Of a stretch of DNA of 20,414 nucleotides, positions 1 to 6,854 are shown piece by piece. The DNA is from Treponema sp. GTDB taxonomy: Bacteria > Spirochaetota > Spirochaetia > Treponematales > Breznakiellaceae. The DNA lies in NCBI GenBank assembly GCA_031273835.1, contig JAISRD010000119.1:1-20414 (forward strand), read 5' to 3'. The number at the start of each line of letters is the position of its first letter. Position 1 is the first letter of the stretch. The notes beneath the pieces are model-generated. The model was not told where the DNA came from and did not search any database. It saw only the letters and a list, made by a program, of their open reading frames with translations. A program made the translations under genes and the position numbers.

Positions 1-158
1 CCCTGCGGAAAGGGGGCGGTGGTCCGCGCCCTGGAATACGCTGGGCTTTGCTGATTTTACGGGCGTGTTTACGGGACAGGTGTCTTTACGTAACAGGAAG
101 AAAGTCTTTATTCCTGTGAAAACCGTCCGTCCGAAAAACTCTCTCAAAGACCAACAAT

Positions 159-375
159 CTATCCCAACTCATGTAACGAACCAACGGCAAATTGCAGGTA
201 ACGGGCAAATCCTTTGAATATCAATCCATTTTGTACGGATTCAGGTCCTTGATAGGCCGATACGGCCATGACCGGCAGATTGGCGTCCCGAAATTTATCC
301 CGGATGAGGTTTGCCTTCTGTTTGGTGAGGGGCTCTTTGACGGCATCACAGTCCTTAAAGGACACGTCCGGTTGT
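159..375 (-). pseudogene. Possible remnant of a TIM-barrel sugar-phosphate isomerase/epimerase
   Basis: The minus-strand translation of this stretch reads like real protein: a charged helix (KQKANLIRDKFRDANLP), then VMAVSAYQGP, then a segment containing GFARYLQFAV, ending at a stop after HELG. The order 'helix, hydrophobic strand ending in S-x-Y, later helix RYLQFA' recalls the first third of xylose-isomerase-like sugar phosphate isomerases. Upstream, from about 376 to 476, the same frame looks like nonsense and runs into cacgaa-type repeat sequence. No start codon or ribosome binding site fits. I infer a decayed fragment; the family assignment is from memory and weak. Confidence 0.25.
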
Positions 376-502
376 ACGCACGAAAAGGCACGAAAAAGCG
401 GCGTCCATGCCGCCCTCTCCTTGTGCGGCTGATGATCCGGGCCATAGGCCCGCCATCTCCAGACGCCATGCCCCACAGTAAATTCTTAAGGCGTTTTTTA
501 TT

Positions 503-560
503 AGGAGGGGATAGCGAGCACGGGGAGGATGCCGCAGGGTCCTTGAGGACCTGCCCTCCT
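503..560 (+). promoter_or_regulatory. Possible structured leader of metG
   Basis: An inner hairpin at 534-554 pairs gcagggtcc with ggacctgc around a TTGA loop, with one bulged base. An outer stem can form between AGGAGGG (503-509) and CCCTCCT (554-560). This lies just upstream of the metG start at 581. There is no T-box or SAM-riboswitch signature that I recognise. It could be an attenuator-like leader or a chance fold. A TATAGT at 567-572 with TTGAGG at 543-548 could be a promoter inside the same stretch, which would leave almost no leader, so the two readings compete. Confidence 0.3.
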
Positions 561-580
561 TTCTATTATAGTGGGGGAAT

Positions 581-2851
581 ATGAAACGAAGACTTATCAG
601 TTCCGCCCTTCCCTATGTCAACAACGTTCCCCACCTGGGCAACCTTATCCAGGTGCTTTCCGCCGATGTATTCGCCCGCTTCTGCCGGCTCCGGGGCTAT
701 GAAACCCTCTATATATGCGGGACCGATGAATACGGCACCGCCACGGAAACCAGGGCCCTTGAGGAGGGCATAAGCCCCCGGGAACTCTGTGACCGCTACC
801 ATACCATTCATGCGGAGATTTACAAGTGGTTTAACATAAGCTTTGATAAATTCGGCCGGACTTCCACCCCCATTCAGACCGAAGTAACCCAGCATCTCTT
901 TAAGCGCCTTGAGGCCCAGGGCCATATCATCGAGCGTACCACGGAACAGCTTTACTGCGGAACCTGCGGGCGCTTTCTCGCGGACCGCTATGTCAGGGGG
1001 ATTTGCCCCCACTGCGGCTATGCCGAAGCCAGGGGGGATCAGTGCGAAGCCTGCGGCAAACTGCTGGACCCCCTGGACCTGAAGGACAGCCGTTGTTCAA
1101 GCTGCGGTTCCGCCCCGGTTTTACGGGAGACGAATCATCTCTATATTGATCTTCCGGGCATCAGGGAACGCCTTGAGGCCTGGATTGGGGAAGCGTCGGC
1201 AAAGGGCGGATGGGCAAACAACGCGGTGCAGATGACCGCCGCCTGGATCAGGGACGGTCTCCATGAACGGGCCATCACCAGGGACCTGAAATGGGGCATT
1301 CCCGTTCCCCGGCCGGGCTATGAAAACAAGGTCTTCTACGTGTGGTTTGACGCCCCCATCGGGTATATCTCGATTACCGGCTGCCTTGCCGAAGACCGGG
1401 GCCTGGATTGGAGGGAATTCACCGATTACTGGTGGAAAAGCCCGGAGGACACGGAACTTTTTCAGTTTATCGGCAAGGACAATATCCCCTTCCATACGGT
1501 GATCTTTCCCTCGACACTGCTGGGAAGCGGCGAAAACTGGACCATGCTTCACCACATGTCCTCAAGCGAGTACCTCAACTATGAAAGCGGCAAGTTCTCC
1601 AAGACCAGGGGCATAGGGGTCTTTGGCAGCGACGCGATGGAAACCGGCATTCCCGCCGACGTATGGCGTTTCTACATTTTCTACAACCGCCCCGAAAAGG
1701 CCGACTCCCTCTTTACCTGGAAGGCCTTTCAGGAAAAGGTCAACGGGGAACTCATCGGCAATTTGGGCAACCTGGTAAACCGGACCCTCTCCTTTGTGGG
1801 CCGCTACTACGACGGCAGGATTCCCGAGGCAGGTCAGGCGGCGTCGCCCCTTTCCTGGGATGAGGTGCGGCGCATTGAAGGGGAAATTACCGCAAAGCTT
1901 GAACGGGCGGAACTTCGTGACGCCTTCCACCTGGTCTTTGAACTTTCCTCATACGCCAACAAGGTTTTCCAGGACGCCGAGCCCTGGCGCTCCCGCAAGG
2001 AGGACCCCCCCCGGGCGGCGGCGCTTATCCGGGATCTGTGCTATGTGGTGCGGGACATCGCCGTCCTCATTGAGCCCTATATGCCCGAGTCGGCGGGACG
2101 GCTCGCCGCCTTCTTCGGCCTTGCGTTTACCGCTTCCTCCGGAAGCTCAGGCGGAAACGCCGCTTCTTCCGGGAACTCAGGCGGCCTTAACTGGGGGACC
2201 CTGGGAACCCTGGTTTCAGGCGGCGGAGATCCCGCCCTTCCCGGTACGGTAAAAAGCGAGGTGCTCTTTGCCAGGCTGGAGGATGAAACCATAGCGGAAC
2301 TGCGGGAGCGTTATTCGGGGAGCCAGAAGGAGCGGAGCGATAAACAGGCCGAATTGGCCGCCGCCTTTGGGAAGACCCTGGATCTGCGGGTGGCGGAGAT
2401 TGTAAAGATAGAGCGGCATCCCAACGCGGAAAAACTCTACGTCGAAACCCTGGATATTGCCGGGGAAGAGCGGGTCATTGTTTCGGGGCTTGTTCCGTTT
2501 TATAAGGAAGAGGAACTGCTCAACAAACGTATCATCGTCGCGTACAATCTTAAGGCGGCCAAACTCCGGGGGGTTGAAAGCCGGGGGATGCTCCTGGCCG
2601 CCGGGGACCGCAAAGGGCCCGGCGGGGCGGAACGCTGCGAGGTTTTGGACGCTTCGGGGATACCCACGGGGACTCAGGTGATCCTTGAGGGGACGGAGAG
2701 GGGGACCCCCCCGGAGGAAATCACCATTGACGCCTTCCTGAGCGTCCCCCTGGAAGCGAAAAACGGCATAGTCTGCGCCGGGGGCAGGGCCCTCACCCTG
2801 AACGGAGAACCCCTCAGAACCGCCGTGATAAGCAGCGGCGAAATCCATTGA
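581..2851 (+). CDS. metG: Methionyl-tRNA synthetase (long form with C-terminal tRNA-binding domain)
   Basis: Charges tRNA-Met with methionine in the cytoplasm (class I synthetase). The 756-residue protein starts with the usual MKRRLISSALPYVNN and has the HIGH-type motif HLGN at 18-21. A four-knuckle zinc region has cysteines at 126/129, 142/145, 155/158 and 172/175. The KMSKS-type motif is KFSKTRG at 338-344. An anticodon-binding helical domain follows (about 370-515). Residues 518-536 form a Ser/Gly/Asn-rich linker. The C-terminal EMAP/Trbp111-type OB fold begins near 597 (DLRVAEIVKIERHPNAEKLY), followed by a tail of about 60 residues. The start fits the family, although the upstream GGGGG at 573-577 is a poor ribosome binding site. 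The stop overlaps the TTG start of the next gene, so the two are probably translationally coupled. Confidence 0.97.
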   Translation: MKRRLISSALPYVNNVPHLGNLIQVLSADVFARFCRLRGYETLYICGTDEYGTATETRALEEGISPRELCDRYHTIHAEIYKWFNISFDKFGRTSTPIQTEVTQHLFKRLEAQGHIIERTTEQLYCGTCGRFLADRYVRGICPHCGYAEARGDQCEACGKLLDPLDLKDSRCSSCGSAPVLRETNHLYIDLPGIRERLEAWIGEASAKGGWANNAVQMTAAWIRDGLHERAITRDLKWGIPVPRPGYENKVFYVWFDAPIGYISITGCLAEDRGLDWREFTDYWWKSPEDTELFQFIGKDNIPFHTVIFPSTLLGSGENWTMLHHMSSSEYLNYESGKFSKTRGIGVFGSDAMETGIPADVWRFYIFYNRPEKADSLFTWKAFQEKVNGELIGNLGNLVNRTLSFVGRYYDGRIPEAGQAASPLSWDEVRRIEGEITAKLERAELRDAFHLVFELSSYANKVFQDAEPWRSRKEDPPRAAALIRDLCYVVRDIAVLIEPYMPESAGRLAAFFGLAFTASSGSSGGNAASSGNSGGLNWGTLGTLVSGGGDPALPGTVKSEVLFARLEDETIAELRERYSGSQKERSDKQAELAAAFGKTLDLRVAEIVKIERHPNAEKLYVETLDIAGEERVIVSGLVPFYKEEELLNKRIIVAYNLKAAKLRGVESRGMLLAAGDRKGPGGAERCEVLDASGIPTGTQVILEGTERGTPPEEITIDAFLSVPLEAKNGIVCAGGRALTLNGEPLRTAVISSGEIH
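2132..2191 (+). repeat. Imperfect 30-bp direct duplication in the metG linker
   Basis: Two 30-bp units (2132-2161 and 2162-2191) encode ASSGSSGGNA and ASSGNSGGLN. The first unit contains the small palindrome GCTTCC-TCC-GGAAGC. The duplication lies in the flexible linker between the catalytic/anticodon part and the C-terminal tRNA-binding domain, so it should be tolerated. It looks like recent in-frame expansion. Confidence 0.75.
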
Positions 2852-3984
2852 CCGGAAACAGTTTTCTTAAAATCGCCCCCTCGGAACTTTCCGCCTGTGA
2901 AGGGGCCTCGGGGTTTTTACAGTCCCCCTTCTGGGGGAGTTTCAAGGCCCGCTTCGGCTGGAAAGCCCTGGCTTTCCGGACCGAATGGGCTCCGGCAGGG
3001 GTTCCGCCCTCCGCCGGGGGGGAAGCGCCGGCTTTCCGGCCCCTGCTGGTACTGCACCGCGCTCTGGGGCCGGGGTTTTCCTTCGCCTATGTGCCCTGGG
3101 GGCCGGAACTGCCCGGCGGCGGATCCTGCGCCTGGCCCGATATGGAGGCCCTGGCCGGGGCCCTTAAGCCCCTGCTTCCCCGGAATACCGTCTTCATCCG
3201 CTTTGATCCCCCCCGGCGCTTTACCGCCCTCCCCGCCGAAAGGCAATGGCCCCGTCCGGGGGCCCGAATGGACGCCCCCTCGGGGACCGGGACGGGTAAA
3301 TTCCGCCGGGCCCGGGCGGATGTACAGCCCCCGGATACGGTTTTTATCGATCTGACCCAAACGGAGGAAGCCTTACTGGGGGGAATGAAAAACAAATGGC
3401 GCTACAACGTGGGACTGGCGGATAGGAAGGGAGTGGCGGTGCGCCGCCTTGATCCGGGAAGCGGGGAACTTTCACAGGGCCTTAGGACCTTTTACCGCAT
3501 TTACCGGGAAACCGCGAAAAGGGACGGCATTTCCATACACGGCCCGGACTACTATACCGCCCTGTTTGAGCTTTCCGCCCGGGTCCCTTCCGCCGCCGCG
3601 GGGCTCTACCTGGCTTCCCATGAAGGGGAGGACCTGGCGGGGATCATTACCCTGTTCCGGGGCCCCGAGGCGGTGTACCTTTACGGCGCTTCGGCGGATC
3701 ACAAGCGCGGCCTCATGGCCCCCTATGCCCTGCAATGGCGGGCCATGCGGGACGCGAAGGCGGCGGGCTGCCTTTACTACGACCTCTTCGGCATACCCCC
3801 CGACGAAAATCCCGCCCACCCCATGGCGGGACTTTACCGCTTTAAGACCGGTTTCGGAGGAACGATCTTTCACCGCTTGGGAAGCTGGGATTACAGCTAC
3901 AAACCGCTCCTTACCGGGCTCTATTCCATGGCGGAAAAAACACGGAAAAAAATCCGGGATATGAAAAAGCGGAAGAAAAAATAA
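2848..3984 (+). CDS. FemAB/GNAT-fold peptidyltransferase-like protein
   Basis: Members of this family add amino acids to peptidoglycan precursors from aminoacyl-tRNA, or act as related acyltransferases at the cytoplasmic face of the membrane. The 378-residue protein shows the family pattern: an N-terminal half with PFWGSFKARFGW (27-38) and FAYVPWGPEL (79-88), then NKWRYNVGLADRKGV (182-196), and a C-terminal half with LAGIITLFRGPEAVYLYGAS, YALQWRAM and YDLFGIPP (311-318) followed by GLYRFKTGFGG. The tail after 365 is very basic (KKRKKK). The start is TTG and overlaps the metG stop as TTGA. No clear separate ribosome binding site is visible, so coupling to metG is likely. The pairing with metG is probably one of transcription rather than pathway. 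A terminator follows at 4034. Confidence 0.85.
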   Translation: MTGNSFLKIAPSELSACEGASGFLQSPFWGSFKARFGWKALAFRTEWAPAGVPPSAGGEAPAFRPLLVLHRALGPGFSFAYVPWGPELPGGGSCAWPDMEALAGALKPLLPRNTVFIRFDPPRRFTALPAERQWPRPGARMDAPSGTGTGKFRRARADVQPPDTVFIDLTQTEEALLGGMKNKWRYNVGLADRKGVAVRRLDPGSGELSQGLRTFYRIYRETAKRDGISIHGPDYYTALFELSARVPSAAAGLYLASHEGEDLAGIITLFRGPEAVYLYGASADHKRGLMAPYALQWRAMRDAKAAGCLYYDLFGIPPDENPAHPMAGLYRFKTGFGGTIFHRLGSWDYSYKPLLTGLYSMAEKTRKKIRDMKKRKKK

Positions 3985-4033
3985 AAGACAGTACAAATTG
4001 CGGCCCGAGGAGCCCTCATCCTCCGCTTCGCCT

Positions 4034-4054
4034 GCCGGCCCTTCCGGCTTTTTT
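4034..4054 (+). terminator. Rho-independent terminator of the metG-femAB unit
   Basis: A GC-rich hairpin, GCCGG (4034-4038), loop CCCTT, CCGGC (4044-4048), is followed directly by six T residues. It sits 50 bp after the femAB-like stop and before the next promoter. Confidence 0.8.
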
Positions 4055-4096
4055 CCTTGCAAATGAGAATTTTTATTCCTTTTGCCTGCCAAAACC

Positions 4097-4125
4097 TTGA
4101 CAATTCCTTGCCGATGGTACATGAT
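4097..4125 (+). promoter_or_regulatory. Sigma-70-type promoter for the barrel-lipoprotein unit
   Basis: A perfect -35 box TTGACA (4097-4102) is followed 17 bp later by CATGAT (4120-4125), which matches four of six -10 bases. It lies just after the terminator and about 40 bp before the next start codon. Transcription probably begins near 4132. Confidence 0.6.
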
Positions 4126-4166
4126 ACTGCTTTCCCTGTGTTATATTGAATTGCATGAAAGGCAAG

Positions 4167-5261
4167 ATGATGAAAAATACGCTGCTCTGTTTAGGTTTAA
4201 TGCTGCTCTGTTTTTCCGGCTATGCCCAGAACAGGGCCGATACGACGGTGCATGTTGCCCCCGTTCAGGGCGGGGATGAGGATGCGCGGCTTTTCTTTTT
4301 GCAAAACTTTGAAATGGAAGTTGGCTCGAGGAGTTACGCGGTAACATCGGACGCGGCGGCGGCGGACTACACCCTTACCAGTACCCTCGCCAGGGTGGAG
4401 GACGTTCCCTTTAACGACGCCCCCGGTGAAGGCGGAGATTTTCCCCTGATCCAAAACCTGCACCTTGCCCTGGTTGATAATTCCAACGGCCATGTCATCG
4501 CGGAACAGGATATGTATTTTGAGGTCCTGGAAGAAACCTATGATATTTTACCCCTGCTGGTATTCAGTATGATCGCCAATATCCCCCTTACCAAATTAGA
4601 TTCAATTCCTAGTAAACCTATCGGGGGGGGGGGTGGATTTAACGGTCTAGAAAACGATCCTCTGGACCGAAAGTTTTATCTCGGCGTCGGCGCGGGCCTT
4701 TCCTGGGGTTTTTACGCCCTGGGGGGCGGCGCCGATTATAAATCCGCCGTAGCCCAATCCGTTTCCTGGGAACTCTCCGTTTTGGCCGCCTTCCGGCCCT
4801 TCTCCTGGCTGAGCATACAGGCCGAGGCGGTTATAAATCAGGACAGCCAGAGTTTCCAGATGCTAAAGCCCAGCGGCATAGGCTGGATTACCTATACCGA
4901 GCGCTATTCAACCCAAACTTTAACCTTCCCCCTGATTGTAAAAATTCCCCTTTTGCTGGACTCCTTCCTCCTTTCCCCCTACGGGGGCTTTTATTACACC
5001 CTGCCCCTGCGGGGCATGAGCCGGGAAAGCAACGAACCCGGCGCCCTGGGAAGCTATTCCTACAACCAGCCCCCCCTGGGAATGACCGCGGGGCTGGAAA
5101 TAGGCTTCCGCCTGGGGCCGGGGCTTGTTTTTCTTAACCTGCGCTATTTCGTGGACTTCGGATCCGTGGCGGTTCCCGCCACGGCCTTCAGCTACAACCG
5201 GTCCCGGTTCTCCCTCTCGAGCGGCTATCAGATCGGCTTTTTCCAAAGGAAAAAAAGATGA
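4167..5261 (+). CDS. Exported protein with predicted outer-membrane beta-barrel
   Basis: About 364 residues. The start at 4167 or 4170 (ATGATG) is chosen because AAAGG at 4158-4162 is correctly spaced; upstream ATGs at 4146 and 4155 lack this. The signal peptide MMKNTLLCLGLMLLCFSGYAQ ends in a plausible YAQ cleavage site. The N-terminal part (about 20-145) resembles a soluble periplasmic alpha/beta domain. After a Gly-rich hinge encoded by an 11-G tract, the C-terminal 200 residues show alternating hydrophobic strands (KFYLGVGAGLSWGF, SWELSVLAAFRPF, WLSIQAEAVI, LIVKIPLLL, YGGFYYTLPL, GLEIGFRLGPGLVFLNLRYFVDF), ending in GYQIGFF, as in small porin-like barrels. It is the first gene of a unit; its stop overlaps the next start as ATGA. 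Treponemes have many such barrels; I cannot name the family. Confidence 0.7.
   Translation: MMKNTLLCLGLMLLCFSGYAQNRADTTVHVAPVQGGDEDARLFFLQNFEMEVGSRSYAVTSDAAAADYTLTSTLARVEDVPFNDAPGEGGDFPLIQNLHLALVDNSNGHVIAEQDMYFEVLEETYDILPLLVFSMIANIPLTKLDSIPSKPIGGGGGFNGLENDPLDRKFYLGVGAGLSWGFYALGGGADYKSAVAQSVSWELSVLAAFRPFSWLSIQAEAVINQDSQSFQMLKPSGIGWITYTERYSTQTLTFPLIVKIPLLLDSFLLSPYGGFYYTLPLRGMSRESNEPGALGSYSYNQPPLGMTAGLEIGFRLGPGLVFLNLRYFVDFGSVAVPATAFSYNRSRFSLSSGYQIGFFQRKKR
4623..4633 (+). repeat. Poly-G tract (11 G) inside the barrel gene
   Basis: Eleven consecutive G residues encode the Gly run between the N-terminal domain and the barrel. It is the longest homopolymer I noticed in the window; other G or C runs reach 7-8. 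The present length keeps the full frame open. Slippage by one base would cut off the barrel. Confidence 0.9.
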
Positions 5262-6817
5262 TGAAACAAATTAACCACGAAAAACACGAAAAAACACGAA
5301 AATCTATGAATCGAGCACCTTCGTCTCCTTTTGTGGTTAATCTTCGTCATTTTATGAAGAAATTTAACAGCCGGGTCGAAAAAGCCGAAAAGGGAAAGCA
5401 ATACTTCTTCGATTCCTTCGATCTGGCCCTTTGTCTTATTCCTGTCCTTTCCGTCCTGGCCCTCTGCGCCGCCGCGGCGGCGCTGTTTGGCGCCTGCAAT
5501 ATGCCGTCCCTCGGGACCCCCATCCCATATTCCATGACGGAAGAGCTGAACAATGAGGACGACACGGACTTCGCCTCGTTCTTCAGTGCCGGTGAAGCCG
5601 CCGGGGTCCTCACCGTGCGGGGGGTGGAAACGGGAAAGATCTGCGACTGGGCGATCTCCCGGTCCGCCGCCGTTACGACTTACGACGCCTGGAAGGCCGC
5701 CGTGGGGGAAAAGAACACCTATATCGGGGGGCGGGCAACGGCCGTGGACGACGCGCTGCAGGTGGAACTCAAGAACGGGGGCCTGGCCTTTATCGGCTCC
5801 GGGGCCTTCCTCGTTACGGTAAAGGTAAGTCTCCGGGAGGGGGCCGCTCCGGAAGAGGTGTACTACTGGGAAAGCGCCCCCTTTGACGGGGGGAACGCCG
5901 CCCTCAGCGTGGGCGCGGCCAAGAGCCGGAACAAGGAACTCCTGGGGGGGGCCGTGAGCTTCGGGGAGGCCCTGGCGGAAATACAGGCGGGGAAATCCGG
6001 CAGCTTCCTCCTCACCCCGGAAAGCGAAATCGTTGACGCTTACTTTGACAGTTACTTTGGCGCGTACTTTGAAGGGTCCCTGCGGACCGTAAGCGCCGGG
6101 GACATCACCATAGACGGCAACGGTAAAACCGTTACCCTGGCGCAGACCGGCTCCCTCCTGACCCTTACGGGGGCGGGGGCCGCGCTGACCCTGAAGAACA
6201 TCACCCTTGAGGGCCCTTCCGCGGTGAACAACGCCCCGCTTATCACGATAAGCGGGGGAACGCTGACCCTGGATTCCGGCGCGGTCCTTACGGGGAATAC
6301 CGCTTCGGTTACCCCCGGTATCAGGGTGGAGGGGGGCGGCGGACTTGTCATGAAGGCCGGGTCCCTCGTAACGCGGATGATCGCCGCCGCCCCGGCGGGC
6401 GGCGAAAGTGAAGGAGGGGGTGGAGAAAGTGAAGACGGCGGCGGGCCGGCCGTCGTAGGGGTGTTTAGTGCGGGAAACCGGCATTACGGCGGCGAAGAAA
6501 CCGGCGGTGAAGAAGCCGGCTTCGAAGTGGACGGCGGCGCCGTGTATATAGCTTACGGCGGGGTATTTACCCTTTCCGGCGGAAAGATTACCGGCAGCAG
6601 CGCTTCCCGTGGAGGGGGGGTATACGCCGACGGCACGTTCCACATCGGAAAGGGCTCCGCCGTTACCGGCAACCTGGCGGAAGCCGCCGGCGGCGGCGGG
6701 GTGTATTTTACCGAAGCGGCCATGACGGCGCTGAAGTACTATCCCGCGTACCTGGATACCGTGGTACTCGGTAACAGACCTGACGAACACAATTGGCTAA
6801 TTAGGGGGGGGCAATAA
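5258..6817 (+). CDS. Beta-helix lipoprotein A1
   Basis: Predicted surface or periplasmic lipoprotein of 519 residues. The start overlaps the previous stop (ATGA) and has AAAGGA at 5245-5250. The first 32 residues are translated from an inserted inverted-repeat element, so the signal peptide is unusually long, with lipobox LFGAC and acylated Cys at 80. An internal start at 5354 (residue 33) would give a more normal signal but lacks a ribosome binding site. After a short acidic linker comes a domain shared with A2 (VLTVRGVETGKICDWA, later RNKELLGGAVSFGEAL). Then come right-handed beta-helix rungs of the form GGxFTLSGGxI(T/S)G(S/N) and RGGGVY, as in Chlamydia Pmp-like and pectate-lyase-fold repeats. 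A hydrophilic Gly/Glu-rich loop (about 380-425) interrupts the rungs. The end reads EHNWLIRGGQ, with a G8 tract (6804-6811) just before the stop. Likely role is adhesion or surface display; this is inference. Confidence 0.8.
   Translation: MMKQINHEKHEKTRKSMNRAPSSPFVVNLRHFMKKFNSRVEKAEKGKQYFFDSFDLALCLIPVLSVLALCAAAAALFGACNMPSLGTPIPYSMTEELNNEDDTDFASFFSAGEAAGVLTVRGVETGKICDWAISRSAAVTTYDAWKAAVGEKNTYIGGRATAVDDALQVELKNGGLAFIGSGAFLVTVKVSLREGAAPEEVYYWESAPFDGGNAALSVGAAKSRNKELLGGAVSFGEALAEIQAGKSGSFLLTPESEIVDAYFDSYFGAYFEGSLRTVSAGDITIDGNGKTVTLAQTGSLLTLTGAGAALTLKNITLEGPSAVNNAPLITISGGTLTLDSGAVLTGNTASVTPGIRVEGGGGLVMKAGSLVTRMIAAAPAGGESEGGGGESEDGGGPAVVGVFSAGNRHYGGEETGGEEAGFEVDGGAVYIAYGGVFTLSGGKITGSSASRGGGVYADGTFHIGKGSAVTGNLAEAAGGGGVYFTEAAMTALKYYPAYLDTVVLGNRPDEHNWLIRGGQ
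5270..5341 (+). repeat. Inverted-repeat element inside the 5' end of lipoprotein A1
   Basis: The left end ATTAACCAC (5270-5278) is matched by GTGGTTAAT (5333-5341) on the right. The left arm continues as cacgaa-type triplications (peptide NHEKHEKTRK). The ends match the AACCAC...GTGGTT elements at 8510-8783. It is read in frame by the lipoprotein gene. Confidence 0.75.
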
Positions 6818-6854
6818 CGGTGAATAAGTTTGACCACACAAAGGAGAAGTCAAC

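Larger units (their letters stand above)
1..580. other. Gene-poor region upstream of metG
   Basis: I see no convincing intact gene here. Short open frames on both strands overlap one another and lack good ribosome binding sites. Positions 1-158 hold nothing I can name. Around 378-400 there is a short run of the form acgcacgaaaaggcacgaaa, which resembles the cacgaa-type dispersed repeats found elsewhere in the window (5270-5341 and 8510-8783). A possible decayed gene fragment (159-375, minus) and a possible metG leader (503-560) are listed separately. Confidence 0.6.

Noticed and set aside
192..584. 130-codon plus-strand frame before metG
   Set aside because: Overlaps metG out of frame, and its translation through the repeat-like and hairpin region is not protein-like.
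5945..5951. G7-G8 runs in lipoproteins A1 and A3 and a C8 run in metG as phase-variation tracts
   Set aside because: Runs of this length are common in such GC-rich sequence, and one lies in an essential gene; only the G11 tract stands out.
5228..6790. Long 520-codon minus-strand frame opposite lipoprotein A1
   Set aside because: Mirror of a GC-rich coding frame; composition is unlike a folded protein and there is no start signal.
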